Positions 52,204 to 60,797 of a stretch of DNA of 64,000 nucleotides are shown one piece after another. A model generated the notes under the pieces. The model did no database searches and was not told where the DNA came from. It worked only from the letters and a program-made list of their open reading frames with translations. Each line of letters opens with the position of its first letter. Position 1 is the first letter of the stretch. The position numbers and the translations under genes are program-made. This DNA is from Streptococcus sp. 'caviae' (GTDB lineage: Bacteria; Bacillota; Bacilli; Lactobacillales; Streptococcaceae): assembly GCF_001937065.1 (NCBI RefSeq), contig NZ_MOWR01000004.1, forward strand, positions 1-64,000, in the 5' to 3' direction.

Positions 52204-52848
52204 TTGATCACTATGGTAAAGCGTCCAGAATTTTCTCAGATTAAAACCTATGATGAGTTTTGCAAATATTATTGGTATCGGAAAGAGCTGTCGCAGATTT
52301 GCCGGCAGCTGGGATTGGTACACTCGGGGACAAAGCAGGAATTAAACGAGGCATTAGCGGCCTATTTTGCAGGGCAGCCGCTCAAAAAAGTTAATAAACA
52401 GACTGTTAAACCGAAAAACAAGCAGGAAATCAGCTTGTCCAGCTCTTTGTTACTGTGCGGTTTTGCCTTTAATCAGATTTTCAGGGATTATTTTGCTCAG
52501 CAGACTGGAGTTAAGTCTTTTAAATTCACCGCCGATATGGCAGCAGCTTGGCGCAAAGTTAAGGCAGAAAATGATGTCCATTTTACGCTTGAAGACATGC
52601 TGACTGTTTATGCCGGAACATCTGATTATGCCAAATATGATAATCGTGCCTGCCAATGGAATCAATTTTACAAGGATTTTTGTGCAGATAAAAGAAATGC
52701 TGACCTCAAAAACAAAATGCAGGCAGCTTCCCTTCTTTGGAGGGCTGTCAAGGGATCTGATAAGGCCAAAGTTTACACAACTCAATTGTGGGATAGCTAT
52801 CCAAATTTATTAAAAAATGGATCAAAGAGCAAGAGAGGAGGTGTTTGA
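52204..52848 (+). CDS. SAP-domain (DUF6434-like) protein
   Basis: The N-terminal SAP-like helix-extension-helix (residues about 25-60: LSQICRQLGLVHSGTKQELNEAL) suggests DNA binding. A basic linker with QTVKPKNKQEI follows, then a helical C-terminal domain with FTLEDMLTVYAGTSDYAKYDNRACQWNQF. It has 214 aa. The start is uncertain: TTG at 52204 has AGGAAA at 6-nt spacing, while ATG at 52213 has none close. Its function is unknown. It is directly followed by a PEBP-family gene. Confidence 0.7.
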   Translation: MITMVKRPEFSQIKTYDEFCKYYWYRKELSQICRQLGLVHSGTKQELNEALAAYFAGQPLKKVNKQTVKPKNKQEISLSSSLLLCGFAFNQIFRDYFAQQTGVKSFKFTADMAAAWRKVKAENDVHFTLEDMLTVYAGTSDYAKYDNRACQWNQFYKDFCADKRNADLKNKMQAASLLWRAVKGSDKAKVYTTQLWDSYPNLLKNGSKSKRGGV

Positions 52849-52849
52849 T

Positions 52850-53362
52850 ATGATAGAAAGATTGGACTTCATTTGTCCGACTATTCCTGAAGGTGGGGAA
52901 TTTCCACTGGAACATACAGGAAAAGGGGAGGACAGGTCACCTGAATTTTTTATCAAAAACCTTTCCTCTCATGCTGAAACGCTGGTTATTACTTTGGAAG
53001 ATTTGACACATCCTCTTAAAAAGGAATTTACTCATTGGCTGATTTGGAATCTTCCCGCTTCTGGCCATATTAAGGCTAATGTTTCTCGTGGGTTTGAAGT
53101 GAAAGATCCTGATGGAGCCAGACAGGGCTTGGCTTATGGCTGGTATCGTTATGCCGGTCCCAACCCACCCTTAGGTCAAAATCATAAGTATCGCTTTACC
53201 ATTTACAGTTTGGATTGTTCCTTGGATTTAAATCGCTGGACAGGCAAGGGCAAATTATTGAAAAATATGGAAGGACATATTCTGCAAAAGGGGCAACTGA
53301 CAGCTTCTTTTGGTAATAAAAAGATCTGGAATCAAAATTCCAGACCTCTTATGACACCATAA
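52850..53362 (+). CDS. PEBP family protein (YbhB/YbcL, Raf kinase inhibitor-like)
   Basis: A phosphatidylethanolamine-binding-like fold of 170 aa. The ligand pocket motif DRSPEFF and HWLIWNLPASGHI are family hallmarks. GPNPPLGQNHKYRFTIYSLD follows. ATG 52850 follows GGAGGTG. It starts 1 nt after the preceding stop, so the two genes form one operon. Role unknown. Confidence 0.88.
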   Translation: MIERLDFICPTIPEGGEFPLEHTGKGEDRSPEFFIKNLSSHAETLVITLEDLTHPLKKEFTHWLIWNLPASGHIKANVSRGFEVKDPDGARQGLAYGWYRYAGPNPPLGQNHKYRFTIYSLDCSLDLNRWTGKGKLLKNMEGHILQKGQLTASFGNKKIWNQNSRPLMTP

Positions 53363-53412
53363 GTAGGGCAGGGCAGTTAACAGGTTCAGCCCAGAGCCGC
53401 TTGAATATTATG

Positions 53413-53451
53413 AAAAAGATAGACTTATTAGCAAACGGTCTATCCTTTTAT
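53413..53451 (+). terminator. Terminator after the PEBP gene
   Basis: GATAGAC / GTCTATC arms with a 13-nt loop and a T-rich tract. A separate hairpin ACCTACAGTA / TACTGCAGGT at 53476-53503 lies before the convergent siderophore operon end. Confidence 0.7.
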
Positions 53452-53514
53452 TTTTATTGAGTATAAAGTTAGAGTACCTACAGTAAAACGATCTACTGCA
53501 GGTTATCTCAAAAT

Positions 53515-54519
53515 TTATTTTTCCACCTTTGCCATCAGGTAAAGAAAATAAGGAGCACCTAAAATAGAAACGATAAGGCCTGTCGGAATCCCTGTACCAA
53601 TCAGGAAAACCCGCCCAATGGTATCAGCCAACAGTAAAATAATCATTCCGACCAGCATAGCAGCCGGCAGGCTGATAAAGTGATTATTCCCTAAAATTTT
53701 TCGGCTGATATGGCCTGCGACCAGACCGATAAAGGTGATATTACCGGCTAATATGACACTGAGAGCTGCCAGACTGGTGGCCAGAATCAGCGTGATCAGC
53801 CGTTCTTTTTGCAGCTTTAAGCCAAGTGCCAGAGCCGTGTGATCGTTTAAACTCATAATATTAAGTGTCTGACTGCGGCTGTAGGTAAGCCCCCAAAGAA
53901 CAAGTAAGAAGGGGGACAGAATAGCTAGGCTCGTCCAATTGTCACCGCTGAGACGGCCGCTCAGCCAGCCGATAATATAATCCACCTTGTAGCGATCGAT
54001 GCTGCCGACAATAGAAACCATGGTTCCTGACAGCATGGTGCTGACACCGACTCCTGTGATGATGAGACGGGCAGGGCTGATATTATTGTTTTTCTTGCGG
54101 GCAATTAAATAGACGGCAAAAATTGTCAGACAGCCTCCCAGCATGGCAAAAAAGGGTAAAAAGGTTATAACCCAGCGCTTTTCCAGGCTGGCATAAGAAA
54201 TAGTCAAGGCAATGACCATACCCGCTCCGGTATTGATACCTAAAATGCCAGAATCAGCTAAGGGATTATGGGTCAGGGTTTGTAAAAGCATGCCGCTTAA
54301 AGCCAAAGAGGCACCTGCCAGCAGAGCGACGAGGATTCTGGGCAGCCGCACTTTAAGAATAATCATAGCCAAAGCACTGTCGCTTTGACCCATGAAAACA
54401 TTGAGAACATCAAAAATAGAAAAGCTGCTCTCTCCGATGGCGAGTGCCAGAACAGTCAGCATTAGCAGCAAAAGGATCAACAGTATGAAAATCTGTCTGG
54501 TCTGCAAATGTTTTTTCAT
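53515..54519 (-). CDS. fhuG: Iron-siderophore ABC transporter permease (second)
   Basis: A FecCD/BtuC family permease of 334 aa with nine to ten hydrophobic helices. Hallmarks are VRLPRILVALLAGASLALSG, NPLADSGILGINTGAG and the coupling-helix segment GLVAGHISRKILG. It overlaps the upstream permease gene by 4 nt. Last gene of the operon fhuC-fhuD-fhuB-fhuG. The order matches the S. pyogenes ferrichrome operon (ftsABCD); the letters are assigned by position. Confidence 0.88.
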   Translation of the reverse strand: MKKHLQTRQIFILLILLLLMLTVLALAIGESSFSIFDVLNVFMGQSDSALAMIILKVRLPRILVALLAGASLALSGMLLQTLTHNPLADSGILGINTGAGMVIALTISYASLEKRWVITFLPFFAMLGGCLTIFAVYLIARKKNNNISPARLIITGVGVSTMLSGTMVSIVGSIDRYKVDYIIGWLSGRLSGDNWTSLAILSPFLLVLWGLTYSRSQTLNIMSLNDHTALALGLKLQKERLITLILATSLAALSVILAGNITFIGLVAGHISRKILGNNHFISLPAAMLVGMIILLLADTIGRVFLIGTGIPTGLIVSILGAPYFLYLMAKVEK

Positions 54520-55535
54520 AAATGCTGCCCCCTTCTAATCAGCCATAAAAAACAAGGAAGACCGATGATGCTGATAACAGCGCTCAGCGGTGCTTCATAG
54601 CCGGGATTGACAGTTCGGCAGGCCAAATCTGCCCAGAGCATGAAAACAGCTCCTAAGAAGGCAGTGAGGGGGAGAAGAAAGCGATAATTTCTGCCGATAA
54701 ACATTCTGATAAAATGCGGAATAATCAGTCCTACGAAAGCAACGGAGCCAACTAGGGCGACAGCAGAGGCAGACAGGAACAAGACAATTCCCAGCAGAAT
54801 CAGAGTCATTAAAAAGGTTCTTTGTCCCAGTGATTTAGCGACCGTTTCATTGAGGCTTAAAACAGTCAGCTGATGGGAGAAAAGCTGTGCCAGGATCAAG
54901 CCGATAATGATAAAGGGAGCAATGATTCTAATCATCGACCAATTGGCAGCGACCAAACCTCCGGCCTGCCAGCCGACAATGGCTGTTGATAAATTGAAAT
55001 AGATGGTGATGGCTTGACCAAAAGCGCTGAAAAGCGTTGAAATCATAGCACCTGCTAAGATCAATCGCAGCTGATTGTAGCCCCTTCTGGGCGTATAGGA
55101 CAGGGAAAACACAAGCACAGCTGCCAGCCCTGCTCCCAGCAAACAAATGAGCAGGATAAAACTATAATGCAGGTGCCTGAAAAAAGCATAACCGATAACC
55201 AGGGCCAGTCCCGCTCCGGCATTAATTCCGAGCAGTCCGGGATCTGCAATTGGATTTCTGGTTACTCCCTGCATGATACTGCCAGCTGTTGCCATAGCAG
55301 CTCCAACTAGGAGGGCACCGACTATCCGCGGCACTCTGACATCAATGACGACATCTTGAACAGGCGATGAGGTAAGAGGATGTCTCAGCACTTTAGCCAA
55401 GTCTGCATTTGTATAGCTGACGGCTCCAAATTTCAAGCTGCAGTACAAGCCGCTGATAAATAACAGTAAAATAATGAAAAAAACAAGCCAAAAGTTTTTT
55501 GGCTTATTTTCTTGAGCAACTGATGTCATAAGCAT
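54516..55535 (-). CDS. fhuB: Iron-siderophore ABC transporter permease (first)
   Basis: A FecCD family permease of 339 aa with VRVPRIVGALLVGAAMATAGSIMQ, RNPIADPGLLGINAGAG and FVGLIIPHFIRMFIG (ATPase contact). It pairs with the next gene to form a heterodimeric channel. Starts 9 nt after the binding-protein stop. A possible alternative start is ATG two codons downstream (MTS). Confidence 0.88.
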   Translation of the reverse strand: MLMTSVAQENKPKNFWLVFFIILLLFISGLYCSLKFGAVSYTNADLAKVLRHPLTSSPVQDVVIDVRVPRIVGALLVGAAMATAGSIMQGVTRNPIADPGLLGINAGAGLALVIGYAFFRHLHYSFILLICLLGAGLAAVLVFSLSYTPRRGYNQLRLILAGAMISTLFSAFGQAITIYFNLSTAIVGWQAGGLVAANWSMIRIIAPFIIIGLILAQLFSHQLTVLSLNETVAKSLGQRTFLMTLILLGIVLFLSASAVALVGSVAFVGLIIPHFIRMFIGRNYRFLLPLTAFLGAVFMLWADLACRTVNPGYEAPLSAVISIIGLPCFLWLIRRGQHL

Positions 55536-55544
55536 TTGTCAACC

Positions 55545-56477
55545 TCATTGGGCAGCCTTCAAAATACCCTTTTGAAGAGTTTTCAGTTCATACTCAAGTG
55601 TCAGCGGGTCGTTGAAGTAAAAGGCATTGGCGTTAACCTTAATAACATGGCCTTTTTTGACCGCCGGAATATTTTTCCAGACATCACTTTCATACAGCGC
55701 TGCCCCTGTCTTTTTATCCTCTGCAGCAACGATGACATAATCATCAATATAGTCGCCTAGAACTTCTTGTGAAGCAGACAGGTAGCCTTCCGGAAAGACT
55801 TCTTTAGTGACCTTGTCAGGTGCTTTAAAGCCAAGTGCTTGGTAGATTACTTCGCCGCCGCGGCCCCAATTGTTGCCGAAAAGATAGATTTCTTTTTCAA
55901 AGAGACCCATAACAGTAAATTTAGCATCGCTGCCGACAGCCTTAGTCAGTTTTTTCTTAGCTTTGGCGGTTTTGACTTTCCAGTCGCTGCGCCATTGTTT
56001 GGCTTCTTTTTCCTTATTGAAAATTCTGCCGAAGTCAGAGAAAATATCAAGGTAATTGCGCTTGCCGTATTCAATTGAGATAACAGGAGCTATGTCCTTT
56101 AATTGGTCAATCTTTTCTTCTGTCGAGCCAACCACGATTAAATCAGGCTTGAGGGCAGTAATGGCTTCAAGGTCTGATGAAGTCACTTGTTTAGCTTTTT
56201 TAACCTTGTTTTTAAGAACAGGATTTTTCTTATCATAGGAAGAAACCCCTACAAGGTTTTGGTCGAGTTTCAAAAGGTAGCCGGTATAAGTAGAGGTGAT
56301 GCTGACCACGCGCTTGGGTGATTGAGGCACCTTGCCGTAATAAGTAACACCGGAAATTTTTGGCATGCTGGAAACAGCCGCTTTTTTATCTGATGATTTT
56401 GAGGCATTGCCGCAGGAAGCAAGGATCAGTGCAGCAGCAAATGCCATTAAAACTGTGAGAGCTTTTTTAAAGTTCAT
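55545..56477 (-). CDS. fhuD: Ferric-siderophore binding lipoprotein
   Basis: A signal peptide with lipobox LASC at Cys22, then a class III binding-protein fold (310 aa). Each lobe is marked by the segments [27 protein letters not shown] and [18 protein letters not shown]. It resembles Gram-positive hydroxamate-siderophore binding proteins (FhuD type). The true ligand is not readable. TAGGAGA precedes the ATG. Confidence 0.88.
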   Translation of the reverse strand: MNFKKALTVLMAFAAALILASCGNASKSSDKKAAVSSMPKISGVTYYGKVPQSPKRVVSITSTYTGYLLKLDQNLVGVSSYDKKNPVLKNKVKKAKQVTSSDLEAITALKPDLIVVGSTEEKIDQLKDIAPVISIEYGKRNYLDIFSDFGRIFNKEKEAKQWRSDWKVKTAKAKKKLTKAVGSDAKFTVMGLFEKEIYLFGNNWGRGGEVIYQALGFKAPDKVTKEVFPEGYLSASQEVLGDYIDDYVIVAAEDKKTGAALYESDVWKNIPAVKKGHVIKVNANAFYFNDPLTLEYELKTLQKGILKAAQ

Positions 56478-56495
56478 GTATTATCTCCTAAAAAT

Positions 56496-57278
56496 CTATA
56501 TTAGCTGATAAGTCAGCAGAACAGGGCGTTGGTGGATAGGGTCTTCCATAATCTGAGCATCTATTTGAAAAATATCCCGTAAAATAGGAGCGGTCATCAT
56601 TTCTTTGACTTCCCCTTGATATTTGATACTGCCATCTTTCATGGCAATAAGATAGTCAGAAAACCGGGCGGATAAGTTTAAGTCGTGCAAAACCATAATG
56701 ATTGTTTTTTGCGTTTTACGGTTGAGTCTTTGCAGGAGTTCTAAAATCTCCAGCTGATGATTCATATCAAGATAGGTCGTCGGCTCGTCAAGAAAAATCG
56801 TATCTGTATCTTGGGCGAGTGCCATGGCAATCCAGACACGCTGCCTTTGACCGCCGGAAAGACTGTCAACGTCAAGTTTAGCAAATTCGACAACTTTAGT
56901 TACTTCCATAGCCCAGTGGATCTTGTCCCTATCGTGCTGAGAAAGATTTCCCAGGTATTTTTGATGAGGGAATCTTCCGTATGAAATTAATTCATAGACT
57001 GAAATTCCTTCCGTTGCCTCCAAAACCTGAGGAAGCAGGGCCAGTTTTTTGGCAACTTCTTTGGTGGGCAGCTGAGCGATGGCTTGGCCGTCAAGAAAAA
57101 TCTGCCCCTTATTAATGGCCTGAATGCGGGTCAGAGCCTTTAATAAGGTTGATTTGCCGCAGCCGTTGGCTCCGATGATGGTTGTAATCTTTTGATGGGG
57201 AATCTGAAGCGATAAGTCATCAATGACAATAGCTTGGTCATAGGCAACCTGGATGGATTCAGCACGAATATCAGACAT
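56496..57278 (-). CDS. fhuC: Ferric-siderophore ABC transporter ATPase
   Basis: A FecE/FhuC-type ATPase of 260 aa: Walker A IGANGCGKSTLLKAL, signature LSGGQRQRVWIAMAL, Walker B IFLDEPTTYLD, switch His in VLHDLN. First gene of the operon. AAGGAGG precedes the ATG. Expression is probably iron-controlled, given the palindrome at 57409-57427. Confidence 0.92.
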   Translation of the reverse strand: MSDIRAESIQVAYDQAIVIDDLSLQIPHQKITTIIGANGCGKSTLLKALTRIQAINKGQIFLDGQAIAQLPTKEVAKKLALLPQVLEATEGISVYELISYGRFPHQKYLGNLSQHDRDKIHWAMEVTKVVEFAKLDVDSLSGGQRQRVWIAMALAQDTDTIFLDEPTTYLDMNHQLEILELLQRLNRKTQKTIIMVLHDLNLSARFSDYLIAMKDGSIKYQGEVKEMMTAPILRDIFQIDAQIMEDPIHQRPVLLTYQLI

Positions 57279-57308
57279 GTCTAGCCTCCTTTCTTCAAAA
57301 TTATGATT

Positions 57309-57314
57309 ATTATA
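57309..57314 (-). promoter_or_regulatory. fhu operon promoter -10
   Basis: On the minus strand TGCTATAAT (extended -10), 30 nt before the fhuC start. The matching -35 position falls into the hairpin at 57324-57349. Confidence 0.6.
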
Positions 57315-57321
57315 GCATAGA

Positions 57322-57350
57322 AAAAAGGCTTAAAAAAGCCTTTTTAAACA
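57322..57350 (-). terminator. Terminator between murE and the fhu operon
   Basis: AAAAAGGCTT / AAGCCTTTTT around a 4-nt loop with A and T tracts on both sides, so it can work in either direction. Confidence 0.8.
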
Positions 57351-57408
57351 GGGAATGCGAAATTTTTGAACCGTCAGGCACTTGTTTAGAATCATTCAAA
57401 TGAGTACT

Positions 57409-57427
57409 TAAAATGATTCTCATTAAC
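57409..57427. promoter_or_regulatory. Fur-type palindrome
   Basis: The core AATGA-TTC-TCATT with flanks matches 14 of 19 bases of the Fur box consensus (GATAATGATAATCATTATC). A related half-site GAATCATT lies at 57389-57396. It sits between the murE stop and the terminator, about 95 nt upstream of the fhu -10. Confidence 0.55.
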
Positions 57428-57450
57428 CCTTGTCAGGAGCTTTTTGAAAA

Positions 57451-58896
57451 TCAAAGATATGTCTTAGCAATTTCGATATCACCGGCATAATCTGCCCGCT
57501 GTCCCTTAACGATTTGAAAAGCATCAGCTCCCTTGCCTGCTGCAATGACAGCATCGTTTTCGGTCTGTGTCAGTGACATAGCCTTTTGAATGGCCTGCTC
57601 ACGGTCAACAACAACAGTCACAGGACGTTTGATATAGCCGGCTATTTCCTGGCAGATATCAAAAGGATCTTCATTGTTGGGATCATCGGCTGTCAGAATA
57701 ACGGTCAGGTCAGGGTGCTGATTGATGATGCGGCCGAAGTCTTTGCGGCGGCTTTCGCCCTTGTTTCCGGGAGCTCCGAGAATCAGAATGAGGTTGCCCT
57801 TTTGGTGTTCCTCTACAACGGACAGCAGTTTTTCAAGGCTGTCCCCATTGTGGGCATAGTCCACAAAGACCTTAGCTCCATTTTTTTGAGTGAGCACTTC
57901 CATACGGCCGGGGACTGTAGTTTGGGCGATGCCTTTTTGAATATCGCTTGGACTTGCTCCCAACTGCAGGCAGGCAAGACCTGCGGCCAAGGCATTTTCC
58001 TGGTTGAAAGAACCGATTAGCTGAATATCGTAATGGCCTGCCAGTTTTCCTGTGAGATCAAAGGAGAAGGCCTCGCTGTTTGTGATTTGATTGTCAGAAT
58101 ATTTGCCATAAAAATCATGCGGCTGGTCAGCGATCTGATCCCGGACAAGAGCAAAATGATCCATTTGGCTGTTAACAACAGCGTAGCGGCTGTTGTTAAG
58201 CAGGAGCCGCTTATGGTAAAAATAATCTTCAAAAGTGGGATGCTCAATTGGCCCGATATGATCAGGGCTGATATTGAGAAAAACACCGACGTCAAAAGTC
58301 AGACCGTAGACCCGCTTGACCAGATAGGCCTGACTGGAAACTTCCATAATCAAATGGGTCATGCCATTGTCAACGGCCTGAGCCATCATTTTAAAGAGGT
58401 CCAAGCTTTCAGGAGTTGTCAGTTTTGATTTGAAGAATGTTTTTCCATCCAGCGTTGTATTCATGGTCGAAAGCATAGCCGGACGGTGGCTTTGCTGTAA
58501 AATATAATAAGCAAAATAAGCTGCAGTTGTTTTGCCTTTCGTTCCGGTAAAGGCTAGGGTTTTCAATTTATCTTGAGGATTGCCGTAAAATTCCTTGGCA
58601 ACAAGGCTCATAGCATTTTTAATATCATTGACGATGATTGCCGGAATACCCACCTGATAATCCCTTTGAGCAATGTAAAAGGGCAGCCCTTTTTGCACAG
58701 CAGCCGTAAGAAATTCTTTTTTAAAATTAAGCCCTTTGGCAAAAAAGAGGGTACTGTCACTTACATCTCTGCTGTCATAAGAAATATGGCTGAAAGTGAA
58801 ATCAGGATAATCATTTAGGTAGTGCTCCGCGTCAATTATTTCACGAAAATTGCCGTCATCTTTGAGAATACTGAGTGTCTTCTTTAATGTAATCAT
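57451..58896 (-). CDS. murE: UDP-MurNAc-L-Ala-D-Glu:L-lysine ligase MurE
   Basis: MurE adds the third stem-peptide residue. The ATP P-loop [10 protein letters not shown] is near 118-127. [10 protein letters not shown] and [13 protein letters not shown] carry substrate residues. The motif [10 protein letters not shown] marks the L-lysine type (DAP enzymes have DNPR), so the wall is Lys-type. It has 481 aa. No usable ribosome site precedes the ATG, and the predicted transcript begins about one nucleotide upstream, suggesting a leaderless mRNA. Divergent from murJ. Confidence 0.95.
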   Translation of the reverse strand: MITLKKTLSILKDDGNFREIIDAEHYLNDYPDFTFSHISYDSRDVSDSTLFFAKGLNFKKEFLTAAVQKGLPFYIAQRDYQVGIPAIIVNDIKNAMSLVAKEFYGNPQDKLKTLAFTGTKGKTTAAYFAYYILQQSHRPAMLSTMNTTLDGKTFFKSKLTTPESLDLFKMMAQAVDNGMTHLIMEVSSQAYLVKRVYGLTFDVGVFLNISPDHIGPIEHPTFEDYFYHKRLLLNNSRYAVVNSQMDHFALVRDQIADQPHDFYGKYSDNQITNSEAFSFDLTGKLAGHYDIQLIGSFNQENALAAGLACLQLGASPSDIQKGIAQTTVPGRMEVLTQKNGAKVFVDYAHNGDSLEKLLSVVEEHQKGNLILILGAPGNKGESRRKDFGRIINQHPDLTVILTADDPNNEDPFDICQEIAGYIKRPVTVVVDREQAIQKAMSLTQTENDAVIAAGKGADAFQIVKGQRADYAGDIEIAKTYL

Positions 58897-58903
58897 ACCT
58901 TTT

Positions 58904-58932
58904 ATTGTAGACTTAAAGTTAGTGTTTTACAA
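58904..58932 (-). promoter_or_regulatory. murE promoter
   Basis: Minus strand TTGTAA (58927-58932), 17-nt spacer, TACAAT (58904-58909). The predicted start is at about 58897 against the ATG at 58896. The -35 overlaps that of the divergent murJ promoter. Confidence 0.65.
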
Positions 58933-58954
58933 GTACCAAGCAAAAGTTTATAAT
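58926..58954 (+). promoter_or_regulatory. murJ promoter
   Basis: TTTACA (58926-58931), 17-nt spacer, TATAAT (58949-58954). Confidence 0.8.
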
Positions 58955-58983
58955 AAATTTATTACAAACTAGAAAGAAAATCT

Positions 58984-60618
58984 ATGTCTGAAAAGAAAAC
59001 AAAACTGAGCCAGCAGGAGCAGATGGTTCGAGGAACTGCCTGGCTGACTGCCGGCAACTTTATCAGCCGGCTTCTGGGAGCTGTCTATATTATCCCCTGG
59101 TATGCCTGGATGGGACGATACGCTGCCGAAGCCAATGCCCTGTTTGGTATGGGCTATGAGATTTACGCCTTGTTTTTGCTGATTTCAACAGTTGGCATTC
59201 CGGTTGCTGTTGCCAAGCAGGTTTCCAAGTACAATACGCTGGGAGATCCGCAAAAGAGTACCTATCTTGTGCGTAAAATTCTGCATTTCATGCTGCTTTT
59301 GGGTGCGATCTTTGCTTTAGTGATGTATGTGGGCTCTCCCTTTTTTGCTTCTCTCAGCCGCGGGGGGCGGGATTTGGTGCCGGTTCTTAGAAGCTTGACG
59401 CTGGCTGTCCTTGTCTTTCCGTCCATGAGTGTGCTCAGAGGATTCTTTCAGGGATTTAACAATCTAAAACCCTATGCCATGAGTCAGATTGCTGAGCAGG
59501 TTATCCGTGTCATCTGGATGCTCCTGACGGCCTTTTTCATCATGAAAATGGGCTCAGGCAATTATGTTGAAGCCGTGACCCAATCCACCTTTGCGGCCTT
59601 TGTCGGGATGTTCGCCAGCATTGCTGTGCTCATTTATTTTCTGTGGAAAAATGACTTATTGGCCGTTCTGTTTGGCAAGAAGCCTGCCAGCATGGTGATT
59701 GATACCAAGGACCTTCTTATTGAAACAGTCAAAGAAGCCATTCCCTTTATCATTACGGGATCGGCCATTCAGGTTTTCAAGCTGATCGACCAGTTTACCT
59801 TTGGTAATACCATGGCTCTTTTTACTGATTATTCCGACAGGGAATTAAAGGTCATGTTTGCTTATTTCTCAACCAATCCGGGCAAGGTAACCATGATTTT
59901 GATTGCAGTTGCGACAGCTATTGCGGGTGTTGGTATCCCGCTTTTGACGGAAAATTTTGTTAAAAAAGACAGGAAAGCTTCTGCCCGTCTGGTGGTCAAT
60001 AATCTGCAAATGCTGATGATCTTTATCGTTCCGGCTATTGCTGGCTCTGTTATTTTGGCCAGACCGCTTTATACGGTCTTTTATGGAATACCTCAGGGAC
60101 AGGCTTTGGGGCTGTTTGCAGCCTCGCTTTTACAGACAGTCATCTTAGCTATTTATACTGTCTTAGCTCCTATGCTGCAGGCTCTGTTTGAAAATCGCAA
60201 GGCCATAAGATATTTTGTTTACGGTGTGATGGTCAAGCTGCTTCTGCAGGTTCCTTTGATTTATCTGTTTCATGCTTACGGCCCGATTATTTCAACAAGC
60301 CTGGCCTTAATGGTTCCGATTGTGCTCATGTATCTTCGCATTCACCAGATTACAGGCTTTAGCCGCAGGGCTATCCGAAGAACAAGTCTTTTGGTTCTTA
60401 TTTTGACCGCTCTGATGAGCCTTGCTGTCGGTGCAGCTGTTTGGCTGCTCAGCCTTTTCTTTGCTGACAGCGGCAGACTGTCAAGTCTGATCTACGTTCT
60501 TTTAATAGGTTGTCTGGGTATGGGTGTTTATGGCATCTTAGGTCTTATGACGCATTTGCTGGACAAGATGCTGGGAGAAAAAGCCCAGACTCTCCGACGA
60601 AAATTACATCTGGAATAA
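58984..60618 (+). CDS. murJ: Lipid II flippase MurJ (YtgP family)
   Basis: A MATE/MOP superfamily membrane protein of 544 aa with about 14 helices. The N-terminal GTAWLTAGNFISRLLGAVYIIPW, the GFFQGFNNLKPYAMSQIAEQ segment and IDQFTFGN are typical of the streptococcal YtgP/MurJ group that flips lipid II. Its partner in precursor synthesis, murE, is divergent. AGAAAG gives a modest ribosome site. Confidence 0.9.
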   Translation: MSEKKTKLSQQEQMVRGTAWLTAGNFISRLLGAVYIIPWYAWMGRYAAEANALFGMGYEIYALFLLISTVGIPVAVAKQVSKYNTLGDPQKSTYLVRKILHFMLLLGAIFALVMYVGSPFFASLSRGGRDLVPVLRSLTLAVLVFPSMSVLRGFFQGFNNLKPYAMSQIAEQVIRVIWMLLTAFFIMKMGSGNYVEAVTQSTFAAFVGMFASIAVLIYFLWKNDLLAVLFGKKPASMVIDTKDLLIETVKEAIPFIITGSAIQVFKLIDQFTFGNTMALFTDYSDRELKVMFAYFSTNPGKVTMILIAVATAIAGVGIPLLTENFVKKDRKASARLVVNNLQMLMIFIVPAIAGSVILARPLYTVFYGIPQGQALGLFAASLLQTVILAIYTVLAPMLQALFENRKAIRYFVYGVMVKLLLQVPLIYLFHAYGPIISTSLALMVPIVLMYLRIHQITGFSRRAIRRTSLLVLILTALMSLAVGAAVWLLSLFFADSGRLSSLIYVLLIGCLGMGVYGILGLMTHLLDKMLGEKAQTLRRKLHLE

Positions 60619-60631
60619 TTGATCCTTTTGA

Positions 60632-60659
60632 TGAGAGTGGTGTCTGCCCCACTCTTTTT
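60632..60659 (+). terminator. murJ terminator
   Basis: AGAGTGG / CCACTCT stem with a short loop and six Ts; same GAGTGG family as at 26.1 and 41.6 kb. Confidence 0.85.
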
Positions 60660-60689
60660 TGAGTTCAGCCACAGTGCTTTAAGCGCGGC

Positions 60690-60715
60690 TATAGTTATTT
60701 TTTATAGCTAACTAT
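60690..60715 (+). promoter_or_regulatory. Candidate MetR/MtaR box upstream of metB
   Basis: ATAGTTA (60691-60697) and TAACTAT (60709-60715) form an inverted repeat. The left half TATAGTT matches the streptococcal Met-box half-site. It lies upstream of the predicted promoter (TTGCAA 60743-60748, extended -10 TGGTAAAAT 60760-60768), the place for a LysR-type activator. The right half is imperfectly spaced. Confidence 0.4.
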
Positions 60716-60797
60716 TGAGAAATAGAATAGACGTAAATGCCGTTGCAATAAGGAATACGTGGTAAAATAAACTCATTAGGTTTGAAAGGCAAAAACT

